Positions 7,755 to 16,951 of a stretch of 64,000 nucleotides of DNA are shown here, one piece after another (the first letter of the stretch is position 1; each line of letters starts with the position of its first letter). Location: assembly GCA_023397655.1 (NCBI GenBank), contig JAEWTW010000035.1:1-64000 (forward strand), written 5' to 3'. The notes under the pieces were generated by a model, which was not told the DNA's origin, ran no database searches, and worked only from the letters and a program-made list of their open reading frames with translations. The position numbers were made by a program, and so were the translations under genes. The DNA comes from Bacillota bacterium (lineage in GTDB: Bacteria; Bacillota; Clostridia; Christensenellales; SZUA-584).

Positions 7755-9316
7755 TTCGCCTCCCACCGCTTAACCAGCGCTTCCAGTTCCGCACGCATCA
7801 GCTTCGCCTGCTCACCTTCCGCGCCCTCTGCCTTGCCCTTGATCTGGGTCAGCAGCTCAGAGAGCGTCATATCCGCCTTGCGCATGGGTGCGACCGCCGG
7901 TATATGTGCGAAGCTCTCGGTATCGTACGTTTCGTACATGCCGGGCACCACCGCAGCGTAGCCTCGGTTTTTCAGCTCGCCCGCAAATATGGCGGACACC
8001 GCTTCCTCGCCGTGCATCACGAACACCTTTTCAACAGTGGTTGGGAAATGGCTGATCCATTCCAACAGCCCCGCCTGATCCGCGTGGCCTGAAAAGCCTT
8101 CGATCTGCTCGATGGTCGCTTTGACCTGTATCTCCTCGCCGAATATTTTCACATTCTTGTTTCCGTCCGCGATGGCACGGCCCAATGTACCCACCGCCTG
8201 ATAGCCCACAAACAGCACGGTGGAATCCGCGCGCCACAGGTTGTGCTTCAAGTGGTGCTTGATGCGCCCGGCGTCACACATGCCGCTGGACGATATAATG
8301 ATCTTCTGCCGCTTATCGAAGTTGATCTCTCTGGATTCGTCCGCCGTTTCGGCTACCCGAAGCGTTTTGAACGCGAAGAACTCGACGCCCTCCGCCTTGT
8401 ATGCCATCGCTTCCTCGTCGTAGTAACCATTGCTGCTGTCCTCAAATATCTCCGTCGCGGCAATGCCAAGCGGACTGTCGATGTAAACCGGAATGTTCTC
8501 AAGCCCCGGCACGCCCCCTTCCTCAAGCAGCACGCTGATATCGTAAAGCACCTCCTGCGTGCGCCCCACTGCAAACGATGGTATGACGATATTTCCGCCC
8601 CGTGCCAGCGCCCTGGTCAGCACCTCCTTCAGCCGGATGCGCGTGTCCGCAAGTTTTTCATGGAGCCGGTCGCCATAGGTGCTCTCCATGAAAACGATAT
8701 CCGCTTCGTTGATATAGCTGGGGTCTTTAATAATAGGCTTGTTTTTATTGCCGATATCACCCGAAAATACGAGCTTTCTGTCCTTTCCTCCGTCACGGAT
8801 GAACAACTCGATAGAAGCGGAACCCAGCAGATGCCCGGCATCCACATAGCGCGCCTCAATGCCATCCAACGCTTTGAATCGGTTCTCGTAATTAATCGGC
8901 CTTAAGTTACGCGTGGCCTTCCTCGCATCCTCCACCGTGTAAATCGGCTCCACCGGCGGCTTACCGGCACGCTGACGCTTCCGGTTTTCCCACTCCACTT
9001 CCATCTCCTGAATATGCCCCGCGTCGGGAAACATGATGGAACACAGCCGCGCTGTCGCACCCGTGCAGTATATCGGGCCTTTGAAGCCCTTCTTTACCAG
9101 CAGCGGCAGCAGACCCGAATGGTCGATATGCGCGTGCGTCAGAAAGACGGCATCAATCTGCGCCGCATCAAACGGAAATCCATCCCGCACCGGAGATATC
9201 TTCTCATCCCTGCCCTGCCTCATGCCGCAGTCTACCAGCAGCTTCCGGCCTCCTGTTTCGATCATCGTGCAAGAACCCGTTACACATTTTGCCGCTCCCA
9301 TAAAGGTGATGTTCAT
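7751..9316 (-). CDS. Metallo-beta-lactamase fold protein with beta-CASP domain (predicted RNA-processing nuclease)
   Basis: A 521-residue protein. The start is the ATG at 9316 behind AGGGGG; the frame further upstream runs into noncoding DNA. The metal site THAHIDHSG is near residue 60, the beta-CASP region follows (IISSSGMCDAGRIKHHL near 350), then GFSGHADQAGLLEWI and the late VFVMHGEEA. This is the arrangement of the bacterial YSH1/CPSF73-like family of RNA nucleases. A charged C-terminal tail follows. It heads an operon with the GntR and binding-protein genes. A possible -10 (TATAAT, minus, 9381-9386) lies in its leader, without a good -35. The riboswitch unit upstream is separated from it by two terminators. 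Confidence 0.85.
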   Translation of the reverse strand: MNITFMGAAKCVTGSCTMIETGGRKLLVDCGMRQGRDEKISPVRDGFPFDAAQIDAVFLTHAHIDHSGLLPLLVKKGFKGPIYCTGATARLCSIMFPDAGHIQEMEVEWENRKRQRAGKPPVEPIYTVEDARKATRNLRPINYENRFKALDGIEARYVDAGHLLGSASIELFIRDGGKDRKLVFSGDIGNKNKPIIKDPSYINEADIVFMESTYGDRLHEKLADTRIRLKEVLTRALARGGNIVIPSFAVGRTQEVLYDISVLLEEGGVPGLENIPVYIDSPLGIAATEIFEDSSNGYYDEEAMAYKAEGVEFFAFKTLRVAETADESREINFDKRQKIIISSSGMCDAGRIKHHLKHNLWRADSTVLFVGYQAVGTLGRAIADGNKNVKIFGEEIQVKATIEQIEGFSGHADQAGLLEWISHFPTTVEKVFVMHGEEAVSAIFAGELKNRGYAAVVPGMYETYDTESFAHIPAVAPMRKADMTLSELLTQIKGKAEGAEGEQAKLMRAELEALVKRWEAK

Positions 9317-9427
9317 ATTATGCCCCCTGCTTTTCGCCAAAGTCATATAGTCTGTATTCAAATAAGTTTGGATATGTCCGATTATACACGAAAAATCGTC
9401 AAAAAACCACCCCGACGCCAAACAAAC

Positions 9428-9457
9428 AAAAAGCGAAGATTATGCTATCTCCGCTTC
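9428..9457 (-). terminator. Second intrinsic terminator after the orphan riboswitch
   Basis: On the minus strand AGCGGAGAT pairs with ATCTTCGCT across a 6-nt loop (one G-U), followed by TTTTTGTTTG. It closes the short transcript from the promoter at 9675-9703 before the beta-CASP gene. Confidence 0.75.
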
Positions 9458-9509
9458 CTGTTTTTATATTGTCCGAAAAGGCATTGTTTGTCCACAGTAA
9501 ACTTGAATT

Positions 9510-9541
9510 AAAAAAGCCGCCCGCTTAAATCAAGAGGCAGC
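9510..9541 (-). terminator. Expression-platform terminator of riboswitch 3
   Basis: On the minus strand a GCTGCC/GGCGGC stem with an inner CTT/AAG helix is followed by TTTTTT. Its 5' arm overlaps the last bases of the aptamer, so ligand binding can compete with terminator folding. Confidence 0.8.
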
Positions 9542-9620
9542 CGAACCGTCATAGCCGTCACCAGCCTTAGACTTCAATGCTTTGCGTCCACGCCTTTCAG
9601 CGTGTTTGCCATGAGCTCAA
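9534..9620 (-). ncRNA. GEMM-I (cyclic di-GMP-I) riboswitch 3, no gene directly behind it
   Basis: The minus strand reads ATGGCAAACACGC, GAAA tetraloop, GGCGTGGACGCAAAGC, then GTCTAAGGC...GCTATGACGGTTCGGCTGCC. This matches the GEMM-I consensus: GGCAAAC, P2 with GAAA loop, GACGCAAAGC, P3 with tetraloop receptor. The base equivalent to Vc2 G20 is G, as expected for c-di-GMP. It has its own strong promoter and is followed by two terminators, with no reading frame of note before the beta-CASP gene about 190 nt away. Confidence 0.92.
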
Positions 9621-9674
9621 AATTAGTGTAAATCGATTGTGTATGTCGTGCAGTGGCTTATCTGTTCAATTGTG

Positions 9675-9703
9675 ATTTTATTCCTTATTAATACATTTGT
9701 CAA
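9675..9703 (-). promoter_or_regulatory. Promoter of riboswitch 3
   Basis: On the minus strand TTGACA (9698-9703), a 17-bp spacer and TAAAAT (9675-9680). This is a near-consensus vegetative promoter about 55 bp before the aptamer. Confidence 0.85.
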
Positions 9704-9737
9704 GATGTACATGACGTCAGCACGGTAAGGACTCTAA

Positions 9738-9781
9738 ATAAGGAGCGGGCAGTACCGCTTCCGGCTCTGCCCGCCCCTTAT
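9738..9781 (-). terminator. Terminator of the giant surface-protein gene
   Basis: A long hairpin (AAGGGGCGGGCAG/CTGCCCGCTCCTT on the minus strand) begins about 14 bp after the stop codon and is followed by ATTTAG. The U-tail is poor, but stem length and position fit a terminator. Confidence 0.6.
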
Positions 9782-9794
9782 TATGCGCGTGATA

Positions 9795-12700
9795 TTACCA
9801 CTTTTCTATTCTCATTGTGAATCGGCCTTCCGCATCTTTGGGCACTTCCACAGTCAGCACCGTCCGGCCTTCTACTTCGACGATCAGCCTGTTGCCCCGC
9901 ATACGCCGGGTATAGATTCTGGCCAGCTCCACCGCGCCATATTGGCCGCCCCGCACATCGGACTTCTTCAGTGAAACTGTCACCTCGTCCTTTTTGCGCT
10001 TGAGTTTACGTATGGTTCTGACGCGCTTCTCCTGACCGCTGTCATCCGGGCCGTAAACCGTTACCGTTACGTTATGCCACAGCAGCAGCAACAACAGCAG
10101 CGGAATCAGCAGCAGCCACCACAGCCAGCCACCGCCCTGGTCCGAACCCACCGGGGGAATCGGTTCCTCGCCGCCTGTCTGCGGTATCTCTTCCTCCTCC
10201 ACAACCGCGGGCAGCGCTTCATACTGTGCCGTCGCTGTCAGGTCGCCCGTCACATTGTCGAGCGGTACATCCCAGCCGGTGAATGTGTAGCCTTCGCGCG
10301 ACGGGTCATCCGGAGCAGCCGCGCTGCCGCCGTGCGGCACGTTGACCACAGCCAGCACCGTGCCGTCATGGTCCACGAACGTCACCGTATACGTGTTGAT
10401 TTCATACTGCGCCGTCACCGTCATATCGCCCGTCACATTATTGAGCGGCATATCCCAGCCGGTGAATGTGTAGCCCTCGCGCGACGGGTCGGCAGGCGCA
10501 GCCGCCGTGCCGCCATGAAGTACCGTGTCGGTTCCCAGCACCGTGCCGTCATGGTCCACAAAGGTCACGGTATACGCGTTGGCCGTATACTTCGCCACCG
10601 CGTCGATGTTCTCCCTGACGCTGCTGAGGCTGGTCGTCACCGACGCGTCGTCCCCTGTCAGCGCCCATCTGTCAAAGGTATAACCCGTGCGCGCGGGAGC
10701 CGTAGCAACCGACGCCGCACCGCTCCAGTTCACCGTCTGCGTCGCGCCAATCTGCGTGACGCCATCTGCCGCGAAGAAGCGGACGCGGAAGGTTTTAACA
10801 GCCCACGTCGCCGTAAATGTCATGTCGCCCGTCGAGCCTGCGGGTATATTGTCCGTCGGCGTCCAGCCCGCGAAGTTGTAGCCCGCTCTCGTCGGATCGG
10901 CCAGCGTAATAGCCTCACTCTCCACCGTATACGTGACCGGATTGACGGGATTGTTCGTTCCGCCGTTCAGCACGTACGTGATGTCGTAGACGATTGGCTC
11001 TGACCACGCTGCCGTAAATGTCATGTCGCCCGTCGAGCCTGCGGGTATGGTATCCGTGGGCATCCAACCCGCGAAGTTATAGCCCACTCTCGTCGGGTCA
11101 GCCAGCGTGATAGCCTCGCTCTCCACCGTATACGTGGCCGGGTTCGACGGGTTGTTCGTTCCGCCGTTCAGCATGTACGTGATGTCATACACGATCGCTT
11201 CTGACCATGTCGCCGTAAATGTCAGGTCGCCCGTTGAGCCTGCAGGTATGGTGTCCGTCGGCGTCCAGCCCGCGAAGCTGTAGCCCGCTCTCGTCGGATC
11301 GGCCAGTGTAATATCGCCGCTCTCCACTGTATACGTGGTCGGGTTCGACGGGTTGTTCGTCCCGCCGTTCAGCACGTACGTGATGTCGTAGACGATCGGC
11401 TCCGACCAGGTTGCCGTAAATGTCAGGTCGCCCGTTGAGCCTGCGGGTATGGTGTCCGTCGGCGTCCAGCCCGCGAAGTTGTAGCCCACTCGCGCCGGGT
11501 CAGCCAGTGTGATATCGCCGCTCTCCACCGTATACATGGCCGGGTTCGACGGGTTATTCGTTCCGCCGTTCAGCACGTACGTAATCTCGTAGACGATCGC
11601 TTCTGACCAAGTCGCCGTAAATGTCATGTCTCCCGTCGAGCCTGCGGGTATCGTATCCGTTGGTGTCCATCCTGCGAAGCTGTAGCCCGCTCTCGTCGGG
11701 TCGGCCAGCGTGATATCGCCGTTTTCCACCGTGTACGTGGCCGGGTTCGACGGGTTATTCGTTCCGCCGTTCAGCACGTATGTGATGTCGTAGACGATCG
11801 CTTCCGACCATGTTGCCGTAAATGTCAGGTCGCCCGTCGAGCCAGCGGGTATTGTATCCGTGGGCGTCCAGCCCGCAAAGTTGTAGCCCGCTCTCGTCGG
11901 GTCAGCCAGCATAATGTCGCCGCTTTCCACCGTGTACGTGGCCGGGTTCGACGGGTTATTCGTTCCGCCGTTCAGCACGTATGTGATGTCGTAGACGATC
12001 GGCTCCGACCATGTTGCCGTAAATGTCATATCGCCCGTCGAGCCTGCAGGTATGTTGTCCGTCGGCGTCCAGCCCGCGAAGTTGTAGCCCGCTCTCGTCG
12101 GGTCGGCCAGTGTGATAGCCTCGCTCTCCACCGTATACGTGGCCGGGTTCGACGGGTTGTTCGTTCCGCCGTTCAGTGCATAGGTGATGTCGTACACGCT
12201 CGGCGTCCAGACGGCGTAAAGCGTGACATCCTCCGTGCCCATACTGAGCGTTGCCGTCCCTGAGGACGTGTAGCCGGGCACGGCAGCGTCCGGGCTCTCC
12301 GCCCAACCGAGGAAATCGTAACCGGTGCGTGTCGGTACCGGCGAGAATTTGACCGGCGCGGCGTAACCCTCGGGATAGATATTGCTGTCAACAGGAACGC
12401 TGGCCCCATCACCGCCATTAGCGTCATAGGTGATGCCGTATTCTATTTTGTCCGGTATGCCATCCGGGCCGCCATCCGGGCCGTTGGTATCCGGTTCCCA
12501 GATCGCGTAAAACATCATATCGTTTTCTATGCTGAACGAATCGCCGGGAGACGCACTGGTACCCAGACCGTCCGCCTGCGTGTTCCAGCTGTCAAACACC
12601 CAGCCTGTGCGCGCAAACCCGTTGCCCAGCACCGTGACGCTGTACCCCTCGGGATAGATGTTGGGGTCGGTCACCGCGCCAGTCGCGTCGGCGGCGTTTT

Positions 12701-15700
12701 TATCGTAGGCTACCGCAAACTCCAGGTAATCCGGCACCCCGTCAGGGCTGCCGTCCGGGCCGTTCACGTCCTCAGCCCACACCGCGTACAGTGTGATGCC
12801 ACCCGCCGCCATGGCGATGGTATCATCCGCGTCATAGAGCGGCGTCGGCACGTCCGCCGCCTGTGTGACCAGCGGCAGAGCTGTGGTGCTCCATCCGATG
12901 AACACAGCACCCGTCCGCACCAGCGCGCCTGTATTGCCCAAAACAGTGACGTCATCATCCGGGCTGTAAATGCTGCTGTCCATCGGCACCGTACCGCTTG
13001 TGCTGCCGTTGCCGCTGTAGGCGATGCCGTACTGCAGATAATCCGGCACTCCATCCGGGCCGCCGTCCGGCCCGTTCACGTCCTCCGCCCACACCGCGAA
13101 CAGCGTGGTGTCAGACATTATAATGAATGTGCCGCCCACAAAAACCACAGCGTCAGCCTCCGCAGAGGTTGTGACCAGTTCGTGCTGCGTTGTGCTCCAG
13201 CCAAGGAACACCGCGCCCGACCGCTCCGGCACGCCCGACTTCACAGCAACCGCCGTGTTCTGCAGGTACTCATCCGAATCCACCGGCACGGTGCCGCCCG
13301 TGTGGCCGTTGCCATCGTAAGCGACGCTGTGCCACAGCGCCGGGTCCTTCACCCACTGCGCGTGCAGTTCGATGTCTTCCGTGATAGAGAATGTGTCCGC
13401 CGGGGCGTATGCCGTGCCGCTGCCGTCCGACTCCGTGTTCCAGCCGGTGAAGCTGTATCCGAAGCGCTCAAAGCCGTTGGCCAGCACCGTCACGGTGTTG
13501 TTATGATAGTAAGGGCTGGCCGGATCAGCTACCGTGCCCGTTCCGCCATTGCCGTAATAGATGACAGCGTACTGGTCGTTATACTCCCACTGTGCGTAAA
13601 GCGTCACGTTAGCGGTTATCGTATGCACCGATCCCTCCGCGTACGCTGTGCCGCTGCCGTCCGCCGCAGTATTCCAGCCGGTGAAGTGCTTGTCCGCCGG
13701 AGCCGCGAAGCCGTTGACCATCACCGTGAACGGCGCGCCATCGTAATACGGGCTCGCCGGGTCGCTCATCGTGCCAGAGCCGCCGTTCGCGTCGTAAGCC
13801 ACAGAATACTTAGATTTCTCCTGCCACTGGGCGTACAGCGTTACATTCTCCGTCAGCGTCAGCGCGCTGCCCGGCGCGTATGCCGTGCCGCTCCCGTCCG
13901 CCGCGGTGTTCCATCCTGTAAAGTTATAGTTTTCTTTGGTGTAGCCATTTCCGGGCACATTGATGACGGACTGGTATTTGCCGCTCAAAGGTGCCATCGT
14001 GCCACTGCCCGTGTTGGCATCAAAGCCCACCGTATAGGTGTTTCTGTCGTAGTACAGGTTCAGCACCAGAGCGCCGTCGCTCGTGATGGTGCCGGAGGCT
14101 CTGCTGATGCCCGCGTTGTAGTGGAAACCGGTGTAGCTGTTTTCAGCCGCGTCTGCCCGGTAGCCCACCGGCCCGTACAGCACCTGCGTATCGGCATCTG
14201 CCAGCGTGTAGCCGACAGCGCCAAGGTTCTGCAGGTAATGGCGCACCGTGTACGCCTTGTCCGCGTTTTTGGTGTAATTGAAGGTGATCACGTTGTCCGC
14301 TGCGTTCATCGACAGTTGGAGCGTCTTCTGCCAGGCATCCGGCGAATAACCCGGATAGCTTCTGTAGTTGGCGGAGACCACGGCGTTGCCGGTGGTCACT
14401 GTCTCTTCATCGCTGAACGAGCCGTCAGCAGCAACGTGGCGCACCGTGTAATCGACGCTGATGAACGGTGTATACACGAACACGATGCTGTTGTTCTCAG
14501 CGCCCAGCGTCAGGCTCTTGCTGACCTTGTCGGGCAGGTAGTGCTCGATCACCTGGGCCTCCGCGTACACCGTGGACCCCATCGTCTGGTTCATCACTTC
14601 CACCGGAGCTGCCAGATCCGTGCCCGCGCCGTCCTCAAAGCTCACGGTATAGGTGATCTCGTTGGAGGGCACCCATTTAGCCATCAGCGTCATATTTCCG
14701 TGAATTTCACGGTCGAACACGAACCGCGTGTTTTCGCTCTCCAGATACCAGTAAGCGAATACGTACCCGGCTTTCTCGGGATCAGCGGGTTCCGCCGCGT
14801 GACCACCCTTGGTGACCAGCTGCTGTGCCACCGCGCTGCCGCCCTGCGAATCGAACGATACCGCGTACACCTCAGGCGACCATTTGGCATAGAGTATCAG
14901 GTTGTACGCCGGCATCGTGCCGAACACGTACGGGCTTCCAAAGCCGCTCTGGTTGCTGAACCACCCGCCGAACATGTAGCCCGACGGACCGTTTGTCGGC
15001 GTGCCGATGGATGATACAGGCGCGCCGTACTGATAGGTCACCGAGCTGATGGTGCTGCCGTTGCTGTAAAAGCTCAAATTGTATGAATTTCTCGTATAGT
15101 AGAACGTCGCCGTGTTGTTGACCAAATTGACATTGCTCTGTACGGCTGTAAATCCTTCGAAGGTCTTGGCATTCCAGCCGTTGGTGTCCTCGTCTGTCCA
15201 CACTGTCTGGCGGTAGGCCGTCCCCTCCGTGTAATACCGGCCGCCCACCAAGGTTCCCGAGGTGTCGCCCGACAGATTCTCGAAATTGTAGTAGATGGTC
15301 ACTCTTTTCAGATCGTTGGAATACCGCGCGTTCAGCGTCGCGTTCGCGAGGTCACTGTCCATGTAATACTGTGTGGTCACATAGAACGTGCCGTTGCTCC
15401 CCTTCTGCCAGCCCCTAAAACCCAGACTCCCGTTAGTCGGGGAAACGGAGGGCCACTGACTTGCGATGGGCGCGCCGTATCTCGCGGTGATGACATAATT
15501 GTTGCTGTTGTTGTACGTCACGCCGCCGATGGTCATGCTGCCGCCGTTCAGTTTGAACGTGATCGTGCAGATGTTGCGGCTGTAGTAAACGTTGACGATC
15601 GTCGTCCCGTCTCCCGATATCGCCACGGACAGCTCCGACAGCGTTTTAGCGGAATCGTATGTCCGGTAGCTGGAGCTGATCGGGAAGGAAACGCCGGACG

Positions 15701-16724
15701 GCACGCTGCCGGGAACAGTGGGCGCTGTGTCCGTCGTTCCGGTGCGCGCCGCGCTTCCCACGTAGTCGTAGCCAGTGCCCGTTGTGTTCTCCAGCCAATA
15801 GACCAGCGTGTAACCCACTGTCTGCGCTGTCCACTGCGCCGTCACCGTCATGTTATGCGCGGGCATTGTCGGCGGCTCAGCCGTATCCCAGCCCGCAAAG
15901 TTGTAGCCGCTCTTCGTTGCGCTGGCCGGCCACGCCGCCACCGCCGCACCGTATTTGTACGATACCGGGTCAATGTAGCTCCCGCCCGTTACGAAGTAAA
16001 CGGTGTACGTGTTGCGCGTGTAATAAACAGCCAGTGTCATGCTGCCGTCTGCCGATATACGGCCCGACGGCATCACGGCAGGAGCCGTAAATCCTTCAAT
16101 GTCGATCTCAGTGGCTTCCGCCACCGATCCCGTGACACCGGACAGCGCATCCGAGCGATACAGCGAATACGTTGTACCGTTCAGATCCTCCGTGTAGTAA
16201 TTGACCGTGTAGGCCGTGGAGCCGCCCGGCGTATACAGCACCGTGACGGTTATGTCCTCCGCATCCAGTGTGCCGCTGATGCTGCTCTGGTCTGCGTCAT
16301 ATCCATCCACTGCGGGCGAATCGACGCTGTAATCATACGATTCTCCCTTCTGTATGGTGGCGATGTAGGGCTGAGCCGCCACGCCGCCGTCCAAGAACAG
16401 GTAGTTGATCGTGAGCGTATACGTTTCCAGCAGCTTATACGCCGCCGTCACCGTAAGGTCGCTCTGAACGTTGGTGAAATCGGCGTCCCAACCGTCCGGC
16501 TCATACCCATCGCGCTGGGGGTGCAGAGGCGCAACAGCGTCCGCTCCCTGTTCCACGCTGGATGACACGATCAGCGTGCCGTCCCAATCCCTGAACTCGA
16601 CGGTGTATGTAGCGGGTGCCGTTTCCGGCTCCGGCTCCTCGCTCACTGCGAACCCCGTCGGGATAAACATCGTGGTCATCATCAGGACCACGAGCAATAC
16701 TGATAATACTTTGTTCGTTTTCAT
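9795..16724 (-). CDS. Giant repeat-rich surface protein (Listeria-Bacteroides/InlB B-type repeats)
   Basis: A 2309-residue protein with a Sec signal peptide (MKTNKVLSVLLVVLMMTTMF...). Nearly the whole length is tandem beta-grasp-like Flg_new/InlB B-repeats (GYxFxGWxxxxD...TxTAxW), with MucBP-like segments near the N-terminus, four blocks containing a calcium-binding-like DxNGPDGxPDGxPD motif in the middle, and seven almost identical 67-residue repeats (about residues 1510-1978). IPQTGG at about residue 2178 resembles a sortase signal, then come a Gly/Trp-rich membrane helix (about 2195-2213) and an unusual basic tail of about 95 residues. It is likely a cell-surface adhesin or matrix protein. 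AAAGGAG precedes the ATG. Transcription passes two tandem riboswitch/terminator units. Confidence 0.9.
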   Translation of the reverse strand: MKTNKVLSVLLVVLMMTTMFIPTGFAVSEEPEPETAPATYTVEFRDWDGTLIVSSSVEQGADAVAPLHPQRDGYEPDGWDADFTNVQSDLTVTAAYKLLETYTLTINYLFLDGGVAAQPYIATIQKGESYDYSVDSPAVDGYDADQSSISGTLDAEDITVTVLYTPGGSTAYTVNYYTEDLNGTTYSLYRSDALSGVTGSVAEATEIDIEGFTAPAVMPSGRISADGSMTLAVYYTRNTYTVYFVTGGSYIDPVSYKYGAAVAAWPASATKSGYNFAGWDTAEPPTMPAHNMTVTAQWTAQTVGYTLVYWLENTTGTGYDYVGSAARTGTTDTAPTVPGSVPSGVSFPISSSYRTYDSAKTLSELSVAISGDGTTIVNVYYSRNICTITFKLNGGSMTIGGVTYNNSNNYVITARYGAPIASQWPSVSPTNGSLGFRGWQKGSNGTFYVTTQYYMDSDLANATLNARYSNDLKRVTIYYNFENLSGDTSGTLVGGRYYTEGTAYRQTVWTDEDTNGWNAKTFEGFTAVQSNVNLVNNTATFYYTRNSYNLSFYSNGSTISSVTYQYGAPVSSIGTPTNGPSGYMFGGWFSNQSGFGSPYVFGTMPAYNLILYAKWSPEVYAVSFDSQGGSAVAQQLVTKGGHAAEPADPEKAGYVFAYWYLESENTRFVFDREIHGNMTLMAKWVPSNEITYTVSFEDGAGTDLAAPVEVMNQTMGSTVYAEAQVIEHYLPDKVSKSLTLGAENNSIVFVYTPFISVDYTVRHVAADGSFSDEETVTTGNAVVSANYRSYPGYSPDAWQKTLQLSMNAADNVITFNYTKNADKAYTVRHYLQNLGAVGYTLADADTQVLYGPVGYRADAAENSYTGFHYNAGISRASGTITSDGALVLNLYYDRNTYTVGFDANTGSGTMAPLSGKYQSVINVPGNGYTKENYNFTGWNTAADGSGTAYAPGSALTLTENVTLYAQWQEKSKYSVAYDANGGSGTMSDPASPYYDGAPFTVMVNGFAAPADKHFTGWNTAADGSGTAYAEGSVHTITANVTLYAQWEYNDQYAVIYYGNGGTGTVADPASPYYHNNTVTVLANGFERFGYSFTGWNTESDGSGTAYAPADTFSITEDIELHAQWVKDPALWHSVAYDGNGHTGGTVPVDSDEYLQNTAVAVKSGVPERSGAVFLGWSTTQHELVTTSAEADAVVFVGGTFIIMSDTTLFAVWAEDVNGPDGGPDGVPDYLQYGIAYSGNGSTSGTVPMDSSIYSPDDDVTVLGNTGALVRTGAVFIGWSTTALPLVTQAADVPTPLYDADDTIAMAAGGITLYAVWAEDVNGPDGSPDGVPDYLEFAVAYDKNAADATGAVTDPNIYPEGYSVTVLGNGFARTGWVFDSWNTQADGLGTSASPGDSFSIENDMMFYAIWEPDTNGPDGGPDGIPDKIEYGITYDANGGDGASVPVDSNIYPEGYAAPVKFSPVPTRTGYDFLGWAESPDAAVPGYTSSGTATLSMGTEDVTLYAVWTPSVYDITYALNGGTNNPSNPATYTVESEAITLADPTRAGYNFAGWTPTDNIPAGSTGDMTFTATWSEPIVYDITYVLNGGTNNPSNPATYTVESGDIMLADPTRAGYNFAGWTPTDTIPAGSTGDLTFTATWSEAIVYDITYVLNGGTNNPSNPATYTVENGDITLADPTRAGYSFAGWTPTDTIPAGSTGDMTFTATWSEAIVYEITYVLNGGTNNPSNPAMYTVESGDITLADPARVGYNFAGWTPTDTIPAGSTGDLTFTATWSEPIVYDITYVLNGGTNNPSNPTTYTVESGDITLADPTRAGYSFAGWTPTDTIPAGSTGDLTFTATWSEAIVYDITYMLNGGTNNPSNPATYTVESEAITLADPTRVGYNFAGWMPTDTIPAGSTGDMTFTAAWSEPIVYDITYVLNGGTNNPVNPVTYTVESEAITLADPTRAGYNFAGWTPTDNIPAGSTGDMTFTATWAVKTFRVRFFAADGVTQIGATQTVNWSGAASVATAPARTGYTFDRWALTGDDASVTTSLSSVRENIDAVAKYTANAYTVTFVDHDGTVLGTDTVLHGGTAAAPADPSREGYTFTGWDMPLNNVTGDMTVTAQYEINTYTVTFVDHDGTVLAVVNVPHGGSAAAPDDPSREGYTFTGWDVPLDNVTGDLTATAQYEALPAVVEEEEIPQTGGEEPIPPVGSDQGGGWLWWLLLIPLLLLLLLWHNVTVTVYGPDDSGQEKRVRTIRKLKRKKDEVTVSLKKSDVRGGQYGAVELARIYTRRMRGNRLIVEVEGRTVLTVEVPKDAEGRFTMRIEKW
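10791..12197 (-). repeat. Seven tandem 201-bp coding repeats
   Basis: Seven units of 67 codons inside the surface-protein gene, each beginning VY(D/E)ITYxLNGGTNNP and ending TFTAxWxxxx. They differ by only a few residues, alternating between SGDI/SEAI and NIPAG/TIPAG variants. Such near-identity implies recent duplication or gene conversion and predicts copy-number variation between strains. Confidence 0.95.
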
Positions 16725-16772
16725 GGCTCTTCTCCTTTACCATGCAGGTTTCTTTTTCCATCTCATCAATAC

Positions 16773-16803
16773 AAAAGGCCGCTCCCAAATCGATGAGGCG
16801 GCC
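16773..16803 (-). terminator. Expression-platform terminator of riboswitch 2
   Basis: On the minus strand GGCCGCCTC pairs with GGAGCGGCC, followed by TTTTG. The 5' arm is also the 3' end of the aptamer. It lies 49 bp before the surface-protein start codon. Confidence 0.85.
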
Positions 16804-16893
16804 GAACCGTCCTGGCGCAATATTTCCGCGCTGTAGACATCAGGCTTTGCGCCCCCGGCTTTCGCGCAGGGTTGCCTTTCACTGTCAGCAGCA
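16795..16893 (-). ncRNA. GEMM-I (cyclic di-GMP-I) riboswitch 2, proximal
   Basis: The minus strand reads AAAGGCAACCC, a P2 helix capped by GAAA, GGGGGCGCAAAGCC, a P3 arm (GCGC...GCGC) and CAGGACGGTTCGGCCGCC, in the order of the GEMM-I consensus. The position equivalent to Vc2 G20 is G. It is directly upstream of the giant surface-protein gene and ends in a terminator, so it should set read-through according to c-di-GMP. The off/on direction cannot be fixed by reading. Confidence 0.85.
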
Positions 16894-16920
16894 GCTTGAT
16901 CTTCCCGGTTTTCGAGTATA

Positions 16921-16951
16921 AAAAGACCGCTCTCAAAAAGATGAGGCGGCC
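16921..16951 (-). terminator. Expression-platform terminator of riboswitch unit 1
   Basis: On the minus strand GGCCGCCTC faces GAGAGCGGTC (one wobble, one bulge), followed by TTTTT. It is nearly a copy of the terminator at 16773-16803, which supports duplication of the whole riboswitch unit. Confidence 0.75.

Noticed and set aside
13182..15014. Plus-strand frame of 610 codons inside the giant surface-protein gene
   Set aside because: Arg/His/Val-rich antisense translation of repeats, with no ribosome binding site; the minus strand encodes a signal peptide and repeats.
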